Below are positions 40,720-49,648 of a stretch of DNA of 64,000 nt, piece by piece (position 1 is the first letter of the stretch; every line of letters starts with the position of its first letter). The stretch covers positions 620,001-684,000 of the forward strand of contig NZ_JAAOTJ010000001.1 in NCBI RefSeq assembly GCF_011297335.1, in the 5' to 3' direction. The position numbers and the translations under genes were made by a program. The notes under the pieces were generated by a model. It was not told where the DNA came from, did no database searches, and was given only the letters and a program-made list of their open reading frames with translations. The stretch is from Catellatospora methionotrophica (lineage in GTDB: Bacteria > Actinomycetota > Actinomycetes > Mycobacteriales > Micromonosporaceae).

Positions 40720-42276
40720 TCAGGCGAGGCGGGCCTGGAAGCGGATCAGGTCCACGAGCGGCTTGCCCAGGACGGGGACGGCGCTGGCGAGCAGCGTGTC
40801 CAACTCCGGCACCAGCCGCGGATCGACCGGCCGCAACCGGCCGTACCCGGGCCAGGTCCGCACCTCGCGTTCGGCCGTACCACGCAGGTGTTCGTCATTG
40901 TCGTGCAGCAGGCGCAGCGAGACCGCCAGCCGGGTCCACGGGTCGCGGGCCACGCCGATCCGCAGCCCGGCCACGCGCACATGGATCGGATTCTCCGGGC
41001 GCAGCAGGGCTTCCAGCTCGTCCTTGCCGATCTCGGTGGCACGTTCGCTGAGCGCGGCCGCCGCGTGCCGGACCACCGACGGGGACGGGTCGGCCAGCCG
41101 CGCGGCGAGCGCGTCCGCCGGTCCGGTGCCGAGGCGGCGCAGCGCGCGTATCGCGGCGACGCGGCCGCGGGTGGCCGGGTGGGTGAGCCAGGGGGTGATC
41201 AGGGCAGCGTCCGCGGGGGTGCCCGTCTCCCCTAGCCCGGCGACGGCTCCCGGCGGCGGCGGGTCGGTCGCGACGAGTCGGCGGTAGTACGGGGCCGGGT
41301 CGCCGTCGCGGCGGCGGATCGCCGCCTGGGCGATCTCGCGCACCAGCGGGTGCGGGTCGGACAGGGCCGCGTCCGCGTCGAACTCCCCCGCCCTCGACAG
41401 GCGCCGGATCGCTTCCGCACGGATGCTGCCGGTGCGACTGGCCCGCAGCGTACGCAGCGTGGTCAGGTCCGTGTCGGCGTCCATCGCCGCGTCCGCGCAG
41501 ACCCGCCGTACGCCGAGGTCACCGTCGGTGAACGCCGCGGCGAGCAGCTGCGCCACCCCGACACGGCCTTCGGCGACGGCGATGCGGTATGCCGCCCGGC
41601 GCAGTCGCGGCTGCGCCGTGGCCAGCAGAGTCGCCAGAACAGGGTCGGGTAGTCGCGGTATGAGCTGCTCGACCTGCCGCATCAGCCAGCCGCCGTGTTT
41701 GCGGGCGTGCAGGGTGAAGGCTAGGTCCGCGACCAGCAGCAGCCGCGCGGTGTCCAGCTCGACGGCGAGCTGGGAGCCGAACGCGGCACGGGCGGCCTCG
41801 CGCACCTGGTGCGCCCAGTCTGCGCAGCGCAGGGCGAGCACGGCGGTCGCGACGGGATGGTCGTGTCCGGCGAGGCGGACCGCGGCGGCCTCACGCAGCC
41901 GCCCGTCCCGGTGGCAGCCCGCCGCGACGAGGGCGACCAGGTCCGCGGTGTCGTCGCCGACCGCCACCGCGAGCTGCTGGGACCAGCGCGGCACCCACTG
42001 CGACGTCTCGCGTAGCGCGTCGTCGAACCGTGCCCACCAGCCGCCCGACGATGCCGCGAGGGCCCGCAGCGCCGTCGCGCGCAGGTCGTCGTCGCCGCCT
42101 CGGGCGGTGCTGAGGAAGGCGATCGCGAGGCCGTCGGGGTCGGCGTGCGGGTCACCGAACACCTGCGCCAGCCGCGCCGGTGCGGCGGGCGACGGCAGGT
42201 GGTCCGGCTCGGGTGCGGTGACCACGGGTCGTGGTGGCTCCAGCAGCCAGCGTCTGAGTCGTGCGCCGATCGCCAT
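40720..42276 (-). CDS. HEAT-repeat-like helical scaffold protein
   Basis: A 518-residue cytosolic protein of repeated two-helix units (for example DGRLREAAAVRLAGHDHPVA, VREAARAAFGSQLAVEL, RRAAYRIAVAEGRVGVAQLL and VVRHAAAALSERATEIGKDE). The HEAT/armadillo-like solenoid fills almost the whole length. Such proteins are usually binding scaffolds; no catalytic site is seen. GGGGGAA six bases before the ATG at 42276 defines the start. It is convergent with the preceding unknown gene and stands in its own transcription unit. Confidence 0.72.
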   Translation of the reverse strand: MAIGARLRRWLLEPPRPVVTAPEPDHLPSPAAPARLAQVFGDPHADPDGLAIAFLSTARGGDDDLRATALRALAASSGGWWARFDDALRETSQWVPRWSQQLAVAVGDDTADLVALVAAGCHRDGRLREAAAVRLAGHDHPVATAVLALRCADWAHQVREAARAAFGSQLAVELDTARLLLVADLAFTLHARKHGGWLMRQVEQLIPRLPDPVLATLLATAQPRLRRAAYRIAVAEGRVGVAQLLAAAFTDGDLGVRRVCADAAMDADTDLTTLRTLRASRTGSIRAEAIRRLSRAGEFDADAALSDPHPLVREIAQAAIRRRDGDPAPYYRRLVATDPPPPGAVAGLGETGTPADAALITPWLTHPATRGRVAAIRALRRLGTGPADALAARLADPSPSVVRHAAAALSERATEIGKDELEALLRPENPIHVRVAGLRIGVARDPWTRLAVSLRLLHDNDEHLRGTAEREVRTWPGYGRLRPVDPRLVPELDTLLASAVPVLGKPLVDLIRFQARLA

Positions 42277-42381
42277 CGTGTTCCCCCATGGGCGCCGCCG
42301 CGGCCGGTCCACGATGACGTGCGCACATTCTGCGGACCACGCGGCGTGGCGCGCCACCCGGTATTCACCGCCCGTCGTCGG

Positions 42382-44334
42382 CTACTTGTAGTAGCAGGAC
42401 TTGACCGTGCCGAAGATCGGGTCGCCGCCGAACGCGGTCTGGTTGCAGCCGATGCCGCCGGTCGCGGTCTTGTAGAGGAACGCGCCGCTGGCCCCGTACG
42501 CGACCGCCCTGGTGCCGGTGAACGTGCAGGTGCCGGTCTCGCCGACGGCGCAGGACGTCCAGCCGTTGCCGGGTGGCTGCGGCGAGCTGTCGCAGTGCTT
42601 GACGGTGCCGAAGATCGGGTCGCCGCCGAACGCGGTCTGGTTGCAGCCGATGCTGCCGGTCACCGTCTTGTACAGGTAGGAGCTGCCCGCCCCGTACCGG
42701 ACCACGGCCGTGCCCGAGACCGCGCAGGTGCCGTTCTCGGCCACGGCGCAGTAGGTCCAGCCGGAGGCGCTGCCGCTGACCGTGGTCTGGAACTTCAGGC
42801 TCCGGTTCGTCTCGGCCGTCCAGGAGCCACCGCTGTTCTTGTACGCGCTGCCGCCCGACGGATACGGCGCGTTCTCGTTGAACGCCCACCCGTACAGCCC
42901 GGACGTGGTGGTCGAGCGTGCCACGATGCCGTAGCGGGTGCCCGCCGTCACGGAGATGTCGGGGTTGACGGTGACCGCGCGCGGTGACCAGCCGATCGAC
43001 GCGGCGGGCACGGTCACGGTGTAGAGCGGTGACCCGGTGGGCTGGAAGGACGCGCTCGCCAGGTAGATGTCGAAGGTCAGCCCGGCGTTGGGGCTGCCGG
43101 TCTGGAACGTCGTCAGCGACGCGCTGGTCAGCGTGCCGCTGCGGGAGGGCACGAACGTCTGGATGCGCGATACCGGGCCGATGTCGGCCCAGCGGCGGAA
43201 GCCGGTCACCCCGTCGTGCTGGTCGAGATCCGCGATGGGGTCCTGGGCTCCGGCCGCGCCGGTGGTCAGCGGCAGTGTGACCGTGTTCTGGCAGGTCATA
43301 GGGCTGATCGCGGTGCCGGAGAAGGTCAGCGGCGCCCAGTAGAAGTTCGCCAGCGCCTCGTTGGGCGCGGCGTTGTTCCACAGGTCACTGCCGTAGAGGT
43401 AGGCCGTGCCGCTGGTCAGGCTGATCGGCGTGACGAACGACGGCTGGCCGCCGCACGAGTTCGGGCTGATGTTCGTGCCCCCGGACCAGGTGCCCAGCGG
43501 CGAGGTCGCGGTGCGGTAGGAGGTTCCGGTGCCGGAGCAGTAGCCGCAGTTCGGGTCGGAGTACGTCAGGTAGTAGTTGCCGTTGCGTTTGAACAGTGCC
43601 GGGGCCTCGGTGGCGCTCGGCGTCACCCGGACGAAGCTGCCGGTGCCCGACAGGTAGCTGGCGTTGAGCCGCTCGACGACGATGCCGCCGCCGCTGACCC
43701 AGTCCGTGTAGGCCAGGTAGGCCGTGCCGTCGTCGTCGACGAACGTGTCGTGGTCGCCGTTCTTCAGGCCGCTGGCGGGCGGCCCGCTGTTGACCGCCAC
43801 CGCCGGGTCGGCGACCTGGGTGAACGGGCCGGTCGGCTGGGTGCTGGTGAAGACGTGGAACCCGCTGACGTTGTCGTAGCTGTTGATCCACAGCACGTAT
43901 CTGCCGGTGGTGGCGTTGTAGACGACGTGCGGGCGGTAGCAGCCGTAGGTGTTGCCGTTGCAGCGGGTCTGCCAGGTGGCGGTGGTGGCGTCGAACAGCT
44001 GGCCCCGGTCGGTCCAGTGGACCAGGTCGGGTGAGGAGTACACCTTGAACCCGCAGAACGGAGACCCCGCGCCGTTCCAGCGGTAGCCGCAGTCGTAGCT
44101 GGTTCCGTAGAGGTAGTAGGCGCCGCCGAACAGCGCCAGGTCGCCGTCGTGGGCGTCGACCGCGTTGCCGGCCGTGTCGAAGCGGATGACCTGGTTGCCG
44201 GCGGCGTCGAAGTTGGTGATCGTGGTGGTGTGGGCGGCACCGGCCTGCGGGGCGGGCCCGGCGAGCAGCTGGGCGGCGATCAGCAGCGACAGCGCGCCCG
44301 CGCGGGCGAGCCAGGTGCGGTGGCTTCTTGGCAT
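42382..44334 (-). CDS. Secreted GH43-like glycoside hydrolase with two C-terminal Cys modules
   Basis: A 650-residue secreted enzyme. The signal peptide ends near PQAGAA. A five-bladed GH43/62-like propeller (about 35-330) has the catalytic-base region NAVDAHDGDLALFGGAYYLY and SSPDLVHWTDRG; GH43 enzymes cleave arabinose or xylose side chains and polymers. A beta-sandwich (about 350-530) follows. Two copies of a 60-residue Cys module (WTYCAVAENGTCAVSG and WTSCAVGETGTCTFTG starts; FGGDPIFGTVK ends) close the protein. GGAGAG precedes the ATG. It lies 12 bases behind its larger paralogue and shares its operator-controlled promoter. Confidence 0.8.
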   Translation of the reverse strand: MPRSHRTWLARAGALSLLIAAQLLAGPAPQAGAAHTTTITNFDAAGNQVIRFDTAGNAVDAHDGDLALFGGAYYLYGTSYDCGYRWNGAGSPFCGFKVYSSPDLVHWTDRGQLFDATTATWQTRCNGNTYGCYRPHVVYNATTGRYVLWINSYDNVSGFHVFTSTQPTGPFTQVADPAVAVNSGPPASGLKNGDHDTFVDDDGTAYLAYTDWVSGGGIVVERLNASYLSGTGSFVRVTPSATEAPALFKRNGNYYLTYSDPNCGYCSGTGTSYRTATSPLGTWSGGTNISPNSCGGQPSFVTPISLTSGTAYLYGSDLWNNAAPNEALANFYWAPLTFSGTAISPMTCQNTVTLPLTTGAAGAQDPIADLDQHDGVTGFRRWADIGPVSRIQTFVPSRSGTLTSASLTTFQTGSPNAGLTFDIYLASASFQPTGSPLYTVTVPAASIGWSPRAVTVNPDISVTAGTRYGIVARSTTTSGLYGWAFNENAPYPSGGSAYKNSGGSWTAETNRSLKFQTTVSGSASGWTYCAVAENGTCAVSGTAVVRYGAGSSYLYKTVTGSIGCNQTAFGGDPIFGTVKHCDSSPQPPGNGWTSCAVGETGTCTFTGTRAVAYGASGAFLYKTATGGIGCNQTAFGGDPIFGTVKSCYYK

Positions 44335-44346
44335 GCGGCTCTCCAA

Positions 44347-46710
44347 CTAGGGCGCGAGGTAGCAGTTCTTGGCGGTGCCGTACACGGGGTCGAGGCCGAA
44401 GGCCGTGTTCGTGCAGGCGGTTCCGGCGCTGAGGGACCGGTAGGTGAAGCGCCCGGCCGCGCCGTAGGCGACGGTGCGGAATCCGGTGAACGCGCAGGTC
44501 CCGTTCTCGGCGGCGCAGGCCGCGCCGTAGCCGGCGGGTCCGCCGGTCGCCACGTAGCAGGCCCTGGCCCCGTCGCCGGGTGGGGTGCCGCCGAAGCCGG
44601 AAGCCGTGCACGGCACGGGTGCGCTCGCCTGGCGGGTGTGGAAGCTGCCCTGGTTGCCGTACATGACGGTGGTGGGTCCGCTCACCGCGCAGGTTCCGCC
44701 CTCGGCGGCGCACTGCTGCCAGCCGCCCGCGGGTGCTCCCGGACCGGCGAGGTAGCAGGATTTCAGCACGCCGGGCAGCGGGTCACGGCCGAACGCGGCG
44801 ACACCGCAGGCGGTGGCTCCGCTGGCCACCCGGTACGCGAAGGAGCCCGCGGACCCGTAGGCGACGGTGCGGGTGCCCGTGAACGAGCAGGTGCCGCCCT
44901 CGCCGGCGCACGAGGTATAGCCGGACGGGCCGCCCGCCGGTGCCAGGTAGCAGGATTTCAGCACCCCGACGGCGGGGTCGCCGCCGAACGCCACGATTCC
45001 GCACGGTGTGGTGCCCGTGGCGGTCACGTACCGGTAGGCACCGGCCCCGTAGGCGACGGTGCGGGTGCCGGTGAACGCGCATGTGCCGCCCTCGCCCGCG
45101 CAGTACGTGTATCCGGCGGGCAGTCCTTCGGGCACGTACGCCCCGGCGGTGTTCACGTCGGTGGTGAACTTGAGGTCGCGGGCCGTCTCGCCGGTGAAGC
45201 CGCCGCCGCCGTTGGTGCTGTAGCTCTCCGATCCGCCCGGGTAGGGGTTCGCGTCGTTGTACTCGAAGCCGTAGCAGCCCTGCGTGGAGGCGGTGTGCAG
45301 CCGTGCGGTGTAGCTGTGCCCGGCGGTGACGGCGACGTTGGGGTGCACGGCCAGCGCCGAGGGCGCCCAGCCGACGGTGGCCGGGGCGAGCGACGACGAT
45401 TGCAGCAGCGCCCCGGTGGCGGTGTCGACGATGTCGACGGTCAGCGGCAGCGTCGGCTGGTCGCGCTGGAACGTGGTCACCGCGACGCTGGTCAGCAGGC
45501 CGGTGCGGGACGGGGTGAAGCTCTGCTGCCGCCACACGTCGCCGCTGATGTCGCAGTAGTGGCGGAATCCGGCGAACCCGCTGTGCTGGTCCCGGTCCGG
45601 CGACGCGTTGTAGCCGCCCACCGGCGTGCCCGGAAGTGTCACGGCAGCGGTGTCGGCGCAGGTGAAGCTCTGCAGCGTGCCCGCGCCGTCGAAGGCCAGC
45701 GGGCCGAGGTGGAAGTTGGCCAGGGACTGGTTGGGGTTGCTGCCCGCGGGCAGGTTGGCCACCCACCGGTCGGCGACGAAGAGGTGGTCGGTGCCGCCGG
45801 TCCGGGTGATCGGCAGGACGGCCAGGGGCTGGCCGCCGCAGTTGTCGGCGTTGACGATGCGGGAGCGGTTACGCGGCTGGGGCCGGTTGTTGTTGATGTC
45901 GAACCCGTTGGGGTCGTACCAGATCCCGGACCACGGTCCGAGCATCGACGTGGCGGTGACCTCGCCGGTGGATCCGGCGCAGTAGGCGCAGGTCGGGTCG
46001 GACATGAGCACGTGGTAGACGCCGTCGCGCTTGAACGCCGCGAACGCCTCGACGTTGCCGAGCCCGAGGCGGACGTACTGCCCGGTGGTGTTGAGGTAGT
46101 CCGGGGTGAGTCTCTCCACGACCATGTCGGCGGTCAGCCCGGCGCCGACGATCGTGGTGTTGTGGATGACGTACGCGCTGCCGTCGCTGTCGGCGAACAG
46201 GGCCGCGTCGACCGCGCCGCCGACGGCGAGCGCCGGGTTGGCCCGGCGGGTGAACAGGCCGGTCGGCGCCGGGCTGGTGAACACGCCGTAGCTGTTGCCC
46301 AGGCCCATGTCCGCCCACATGACGTAGGTGGCGGTGGACTGGTTGTAGATCACGTGCGGGCGGAAGCAGTACCGGCACTGTCCGGGCGCGACGATGTAGC
46401 CGCGGTCGGTCCAGTGCACCAGGTCGGGCGAGCTGTAGGCCTTGAAGCCGCAGAAGCCGCTGGCGTTGGGACCGGCGTTGTAGGTGTATCCGCAGCTGTA
46501 GCTGGTGCCGTAGAGGTAGTAGAGGTCGCCGACCTGTAGCAGGGATCCGTCGTGCGCGTCGAGGGCGTTGCCGCCGGTGTCGAACCGGCTGAGCTGGTGT
46601 CCGGCGCTGTCGTTGTTGACCAGGGTGACGACGGTGTCGGCGTGCGCCGCACCCGGTATGAGCCAGAGCACGGCCATGACCGCGCAGGCCACTGCCGACA
46701 GTCGCCGCAT
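44347..46710 (-). CDS. Secreted GH43-like glycoside hydrolase with four C-terminal Cys modules
   Basis: A 787-residue paralogue of the next gene, first in the operon. The signal peptide ends near GAAHA (about 24). The propeller domain shows NALDAHDGSLLQVGDLYYLY, SSPDLVHWTDRG and CRYCFRPHVIYN. The beta-sandwich (about 355-545) is followed by four copies of the Cys module, each beginning C-A-x-E-x-G-T-C and ending K-x-C-Y or close to it; copy 3 is the most divergent. The modules probably bind polysaccharide. A perfect LacI-type operator (46755-46770) lies 45 bases upstream, so expression is expected to follow a plant-sugar signal. Confidence 0.82.
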   Translation of the reverse strand: MRRLSAVACAVMAVLWLIPGAAHADTVVTLVNNDSAGHQLSRFDTGGNALDAHDGSLLQVGDLYYLYGTSYSCGYTYNAGPNASGFCGFKAYSSPDLVHWTDRGYIVAPGQCRYCFRPHVIYNQSTATYVMWADMGLGNSYGVFTSPAPTGLFTRRANPALAVGGAVDAALFADSDGSAYVIHNTTIVGAGLTADMVVERLTPDYLNTTGQYVRLGLGNVEAFAAFKRDGVYHVLMSDPTCAYCAGSTGEVTATSMLGPWSGIWYDPNGFDINNNRPQPRNRSRIVNADNCGGQPLAVLPITRTGGTDHLFVADRWVANLPAGSNPNQSLANFHLGPLAFDGAGTLQSFTCADTAAVTLPGTPVGGYNASPDRDQHSGFAGFRHYCDISGDVWRQQSFTPSRTGLLTSVAVTTFQRDQPTLPLTVDIVDTATGALLQSSSLAPATVGWAPSALAVHPNVAVTAGHSYTARLHTASTQGCYGFEYNDANPYPGGSESYSTNGGGGFTGETARDLKFTTDVNTAGAYVPEGLPAGYTYCAGEGGTCAFTGTRTVAYGAGAYRYVTATGTTPCGIVAFGGDPAVGVLKSCYLAPAGGPSGYTSCAGEGGTCSFTGTRTVAYGSAGSFAYRVASGATACGVAAFGRDPLPGVLKSCYLAGPGAPAGGWQQCAAEGGTCAVSGPTTVMYGNQGSFHTRQASAPVPCTASGFGGTPPGDGARACYVATGGPAGYGAACAAENGTCAFTGFRTVAYGAAGRFTYRSLSAGTACTNTAFGLDPVYGTAKNCYLAP

Positions 46711-46754
46711 GGGTACTCCTTCGATGTGGTGGGACGGCCACGAAGAGCACTTTT

Positions 46755-46770
46755 CTTGAAACGTTTCAAG
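46755..46770. promoter_or_regulatory. LacI-type operator of the GH43 operon
   Basis: CTTGAAACGTTTCAAG is a perfect 16-base palindrome with the central CG of LacI/GalR-family sites. It lies about 10 bases downstream of the expected GH43 transcription start, a position suited to repression. Confidence 0.85.
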
Positions 46771-46783
46771 CCTCGATGTTCTC

Positions 46784-46813
46784 AGCCTAAAGTCAGGAAT
46801 GCGAATAGGTCAA
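46784..46813 (-). promoter_or_regulatory. Promoter of the GH43 operon
   Basis: On the minus strand TTGACC (46808-46813), an 18-base spacer and TAGGCT (46784-46789). Start would fall near 46777, just before the operator. Confidence 0.55.
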
Positions 46814-46864
46814 GGCCACGGGGATACGCCGACGGCCGTACAGGCGGATGTCCGAGCGACGTTC

Positions 46865-46893
46865 TTGACAGGCCGACCGCGTCGACCTAGCGT
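46865..46893 (+). promoter_or_regulatory. Promoter of the sugar isomerase gene
   Basis: Consensus TTGACA (46865-46870), 17-base spacer and TAGCGT (46888-46893). Start would fall near 46900, directly before the second operator copy. Confidence 0.6.
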
Positions 46894-46904
46894 CGTGGCT
46901 CAAA

Positions 46905-46920
46905 CTTGAAACATTTCAAT
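46905..46920. promoter_or_regulatory. Second LacI-type operator, before the isomerase gene
   Basis: CTTGAAACATTTCAAT differs from the first copy at two positions (one central base and the last base) and keeps the TTGAAA/TTTCAA arms. It begins a few bases past the predicted transcription start. Confidence 0.8.
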
Positions 46921-46938
46921 GTCGCGTCAGGAGCCAGC

Positions 46939-48372
46939 ATGCTGACCGAGCCGCAGCCGGGCATCACCCGGATCGCTCCCCGCAAGACCCGCGTCGGCCT
47001 CGTCTCGGGCGGCCTCGGCGCGTACTGGCCCCAGTTCCCCGGCCTGCTGCCGCAGCTGCAGGAGTCCGCCCGCCGCGTCGCGCAGCGGCTGTCGCAACTG
47101 GACTGCGAGGTCGTCGACGCCGGGTTCATCTCCGACCCGCACGACGGAGCCGCGGCCGCCGAGACCCTGCGCCGGGCCGACTGCGACCTCGTCATCGGCT
47201 TCCTCACCACCTACATGACCGCCAACATGCTCGTGCCGGTCGCCCAGCGCACCGGTGCCCCCGTGCTGCTGCTCAACCTGCAGCCCACCGAGGCGATGGA
47301 CCACGCCACCTTCGACACCGGCGCGTGGCTGGCCTACTGCGGCGCCTGTCCGCTGCCGGAGATGACCAACACCTTCCGCCGCTGCGGCATCGACGTGCGG
47401 TCGGTGTCGGGCTACCTCGAATCCGACGCCGCCTGGCTGCGCATCGGACGGTGGGTCACCGCGGCGGGCGTGCGCGCGGCGTTCCGGCACGGCCGGCACG
47501 GGCTGCTCGGCCACCTGTACCCCGGCATGATGGACGTGTCGACCGACCCCACGCTGGTCACCGCCCAGCTCGGTGGGCACGTCGAGATCCTGGAGATAGA
47601 CGATCTGCGGGTACGCACCGAGAAGGTGACCGAGGACGAGACCCTGGCCCGGATGGACCTGGCCCGCGAGGTCTTCTCCCTCGACGGCACCGTGGCCGAC
47701 GACGACTTCCGCTGGGCCGCCACGGTCTCGGTGGCCATGGACCGCCTGGTCGAGGACTTCGCGCTGGACTCACTGGCCTACTACCACCGCGGCCTGGACG
47801 GCGAGACCCACGAACGCGTCGGCGCGGGGCTCATCCTCGGCGCGTCGCTGCTCACCGCGCGCGGCATTCCCGCGTGCGGCGAGTTCGAGCTGCGCACGTC
47901 GCTGGCGATGCTACTGATGGACCGCCTCGGCGCGGGCGGCTCGTTCACCGAACTGCAGGCGCTCAACTTCACCGACAACGTCGTCGAGATGGGCCACGAC
48001 GGCCCCGCGCACCTGGCGATCAGCTCCAGCCGGCCGATGCTGCGCGGGCTGGGCGTCTTCCACGGCAAACGCGGCTGGGGCGTGTCGGTCGAGTGCGACG
48101 TCAGCCACGGCCCGGTGACGCTGTGCGGGCTGGCGCAGGACAGGCACGGCCGGTTCTCGCTGGTCGCCTCGCAGGGCCGCGCGGTGCCCGGTCCGCTGCT
48201 GGCCATCGGCAACACGTCCTCGCGCGTCGACTTCGGCCGCGACCCGGGCGAGTGGACCGACGACTGGTCGGCCAGCGGAATCGCCCACCACTGGGCGCTG
48301 GGCACCGGTCACCGCGTCGCCGAACTGCGCGCGGTCGCCGAACTGCTCGGCCTGCCCATCACCGTCGTCTGA
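46939..48372 (+). CDS. L-fucose/L-arabinose isomerase-family sugar isomerase
   Basis: A 477-residue cytosolic enzyme of the L-fucose/L-arabinose isomerase superfamily, which interconverts aldose and ketose pentoses or deoxyhexoses at a manganese site. The substrate-domain start is RVGLVSGGLGAYWPQFPGLL. Likely metal ligands lie in PACGEFELRTSLAMLLMDRL (Glu) and FTDNVVEMGHDGPAH (Asp/Glu, His). AGGAG five bases before the ATG at 46939 sets the start. Shared operators with secreted GH43-like enzymes point to an arabinose-type substrate, but fucose or another sugar cannot be excluded. Confidence 0.82.
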   Translation: MLTEPQPGITRIAPRKTRVGLVSGGLGAYWPQFPGLLPQLQESARRVAQRLSQLDCEVVDAGFISDPHDGAAAAETLRRADCDLVIGFLTTYMTANMLVPVAQRTGAPVLLLNLQPTEAMDHATFDTGAWLAYCGACPLPEMTNTFRRCGIDVRSVSGYLESDAAWLRIGRWVTAAGVRAAFRHGRHGLLGHLYPGMMDVSTDPTLVTAQLGGHVEILEIDDLRVRTEKVTEDETLARMDLAREVFSLDGTVADDDFRWAATVSVAMDRLVEDFALDSLAYYHRGLDGETHERVGAGLILGASLLTARGIPACGEFELRTSLAMLLMDRLGAGGSFTELQALNFTDNVVEMGHDGPAHLAISSSRPMLRGLGVFHGKRGWGVSVECDVSHGPVTLCGLAQDRHGRFSLVASQGRAVPGPLLAIGNTSSRVDFGRDPGEWTDDWSASGIAHHWALGTGHRVAELRAVAELLGLPITVV

Positions 48373-48517
48373 ACCGGCACCGGCGGACCGAGACGGTGCG
48401 CCGATCGGGGGAATACCGGACGCGGGCGGCGTGTGCGCTTGGCGGCGGGCGGTCGTCCGGGCACCCTGTAGCGGTGCTCGGCCGGGAACGTGCCGAGGTC
48501 TCAGCTGGGAGTTGGTC

Positions 48518-48925
48518 ATGGACCTGGTGCAGGAGTACGTGCGGCGGTACCTGGTCGCGCAGCGTGAGGCGGAGCGCAGCCTCGCCGAGGCGATCGAGAA
48601 GCTGGAGGCCAGCGGCCACCGCATCATCGACGGCGGGCAGACCGGCCAGACCACCTGGCAGTACACCGACTGGCACACCGGGGAGATCCTCGCCAGCGGC
48701 GACGACCGCACCAGCGACGACGCGGCCCTGCGCGCGCTGGACCCCGACGAGGCGTTCCTGCACATCGACGACATCGCCCGCCAGTCCGCCGAGCCCGAGA
48801 ACCCGGGCATCCCGCAGAGCCTCGCCACGGCGCTGGAGGACTGGGTCGACCTGCTGACCACGCCCGACGAGGACATCGCCCGGTTCGTGGGCTGGACCCC
48901 GCAGGACGTCGCCGCCGCCAGGTGA
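48518..48925 (+). CDS. Small acidic hypothetical protein
   Basis: A 135-residue soluble protein. The N-terminal 30 residues are an amphipathic helix (DLVQEYVRRYLVAQREAERS). A middle beta part reads HRIIDGGQTGQTTWQYTDWH, and the C-terminus is acidic and helical. I do not recognise a family. GGGAG six bases before the ATG at 48518 supports the start. It precedes the clpP pair by 120 bases on the same strand and may or may not be co-transcribed. Confidence 0.6.
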   Translation: MDLVQEYVRRYLVAQREAERSLAEAIEKLEASGHRIIDGGQTGQTTWQYTDWHTGEILASGDDRTSDDAALRALDPDEAFLHIDDIARQSAEPENPGIPQSLATALEDWVDLLTTPDEDIARFVGWTPQDVAAAR

Positions 48926-49048
48926 GCGCCTGCTGTTCCCGCCGCCGATCTGCCCCTGGCTAAGTCGCTGTCAGCAGATCGCCTTGGTGGGCGGCCCCCT
49001 CGGGCCTGATCGTGGAGGTGAACGACCCGAGGGAACAGGAGCGCACAC

Positions 49049-49645
49049 ATGGGTGTCACCGCCACGCTGGACGACGAACTCCACAAGAGGCTGCTGCACG
49101 AGCGGATCATCGTGCTGGGATCCGACGTCGAGGACGAGAACGCCAACCGGATATGCGCCCAACTGCTGGCGCTGTCGGCCGAGGACCCGCGCCGCGACGT
49201 CGCGCTGTACCTGAACTCACGGGGCGGTTCGGTGCTGGCCGGACTGGCCGTGTACGACATGATGCAGCTCATCCCCAACGATGTGATCACCGTGGCGATG
49301 GGGCTGGCGGGCAGCATGGCCCAGTTCCTGCTGTGCGCCGGGACGCCCGGCAAGCGCTTCGCCCTGCCAAGCGCGCAGATCCTCATGCACCAGGGTTCGG
49401 CGGGGCTGGGCGGCACCGCCGCCGACGTCGAGATCTACGCCGGTCAGCTGGAGCGGCTCAGCACCATGATGAGCCAGCTGACCGCCGAGCACACCGGCCG
49501 GCCGGTGGCCACGATCATCCAGGACGGCCAGCGCGACCGCTGGTTCAGCGCGCAGGAGGCGCTCGACTACGGGATGGTCGACCACATAGTCGCCCACGTC
49601 GACGACATCCGCCCGCGCGTGGTCAAGCAGCGGATGGGGGTCTGA
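49049..49645 (+). CDS. clpP: ClpP-family serine protease subunit (first of a tandem pair)
   Basis: A 198-residue ClpP-like subunit of the ATP-dependent protease core. It keeps LNSRGGSVLAGLAVYDMMQL, a catalytic Ser in GLAGSMAQFLLCAG (canonical GQAASMGA, so the oxyanion neighbourhood is changed), His in ILMHQGSAG and the acidic residue in DRWFSAQEAL. No propeptide is evident. AGGAG lies 7 bases before the ATG. Three bases separate its stop from the second clpP, so a mixed ring is likely. The divergence suggests an accessory pair besides a housekeeping clpP1P2. Confidence 0.88.
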   Translation: MGVTATLDDELHKRLLHERIIVLGSDVEDENANRICAQLLALSAEDPRRDVALYLNSRGGSVLAGLAVYDMMQLIPNDVITVAMGLAGSMAQFLLCAGTPGKRFALPSAQILMHQGSAGLGGTAADVEIYAGQLERLSTMMSQLTAEHTGRPVATIIQDGQRDRWFSAQEALDYGMVDHIVAHVDDIRPRVVKQRMGV

Positions 49646-49648
49646 GCC

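Noticed and set aside
44149-46539. 796-codon plus-strand open frame
   Set aside because: Low-complexity Gly/Val/Arg/Ala translation antisense to a clear GH43-like gene.
42382-46710. Possible lectin-type ricin repeats at the GH43 C-termini
   Set aside because: The QxW motif of ricin-type trefoils is absent and the Cys spacing does not fit, so the module was left unnamed.
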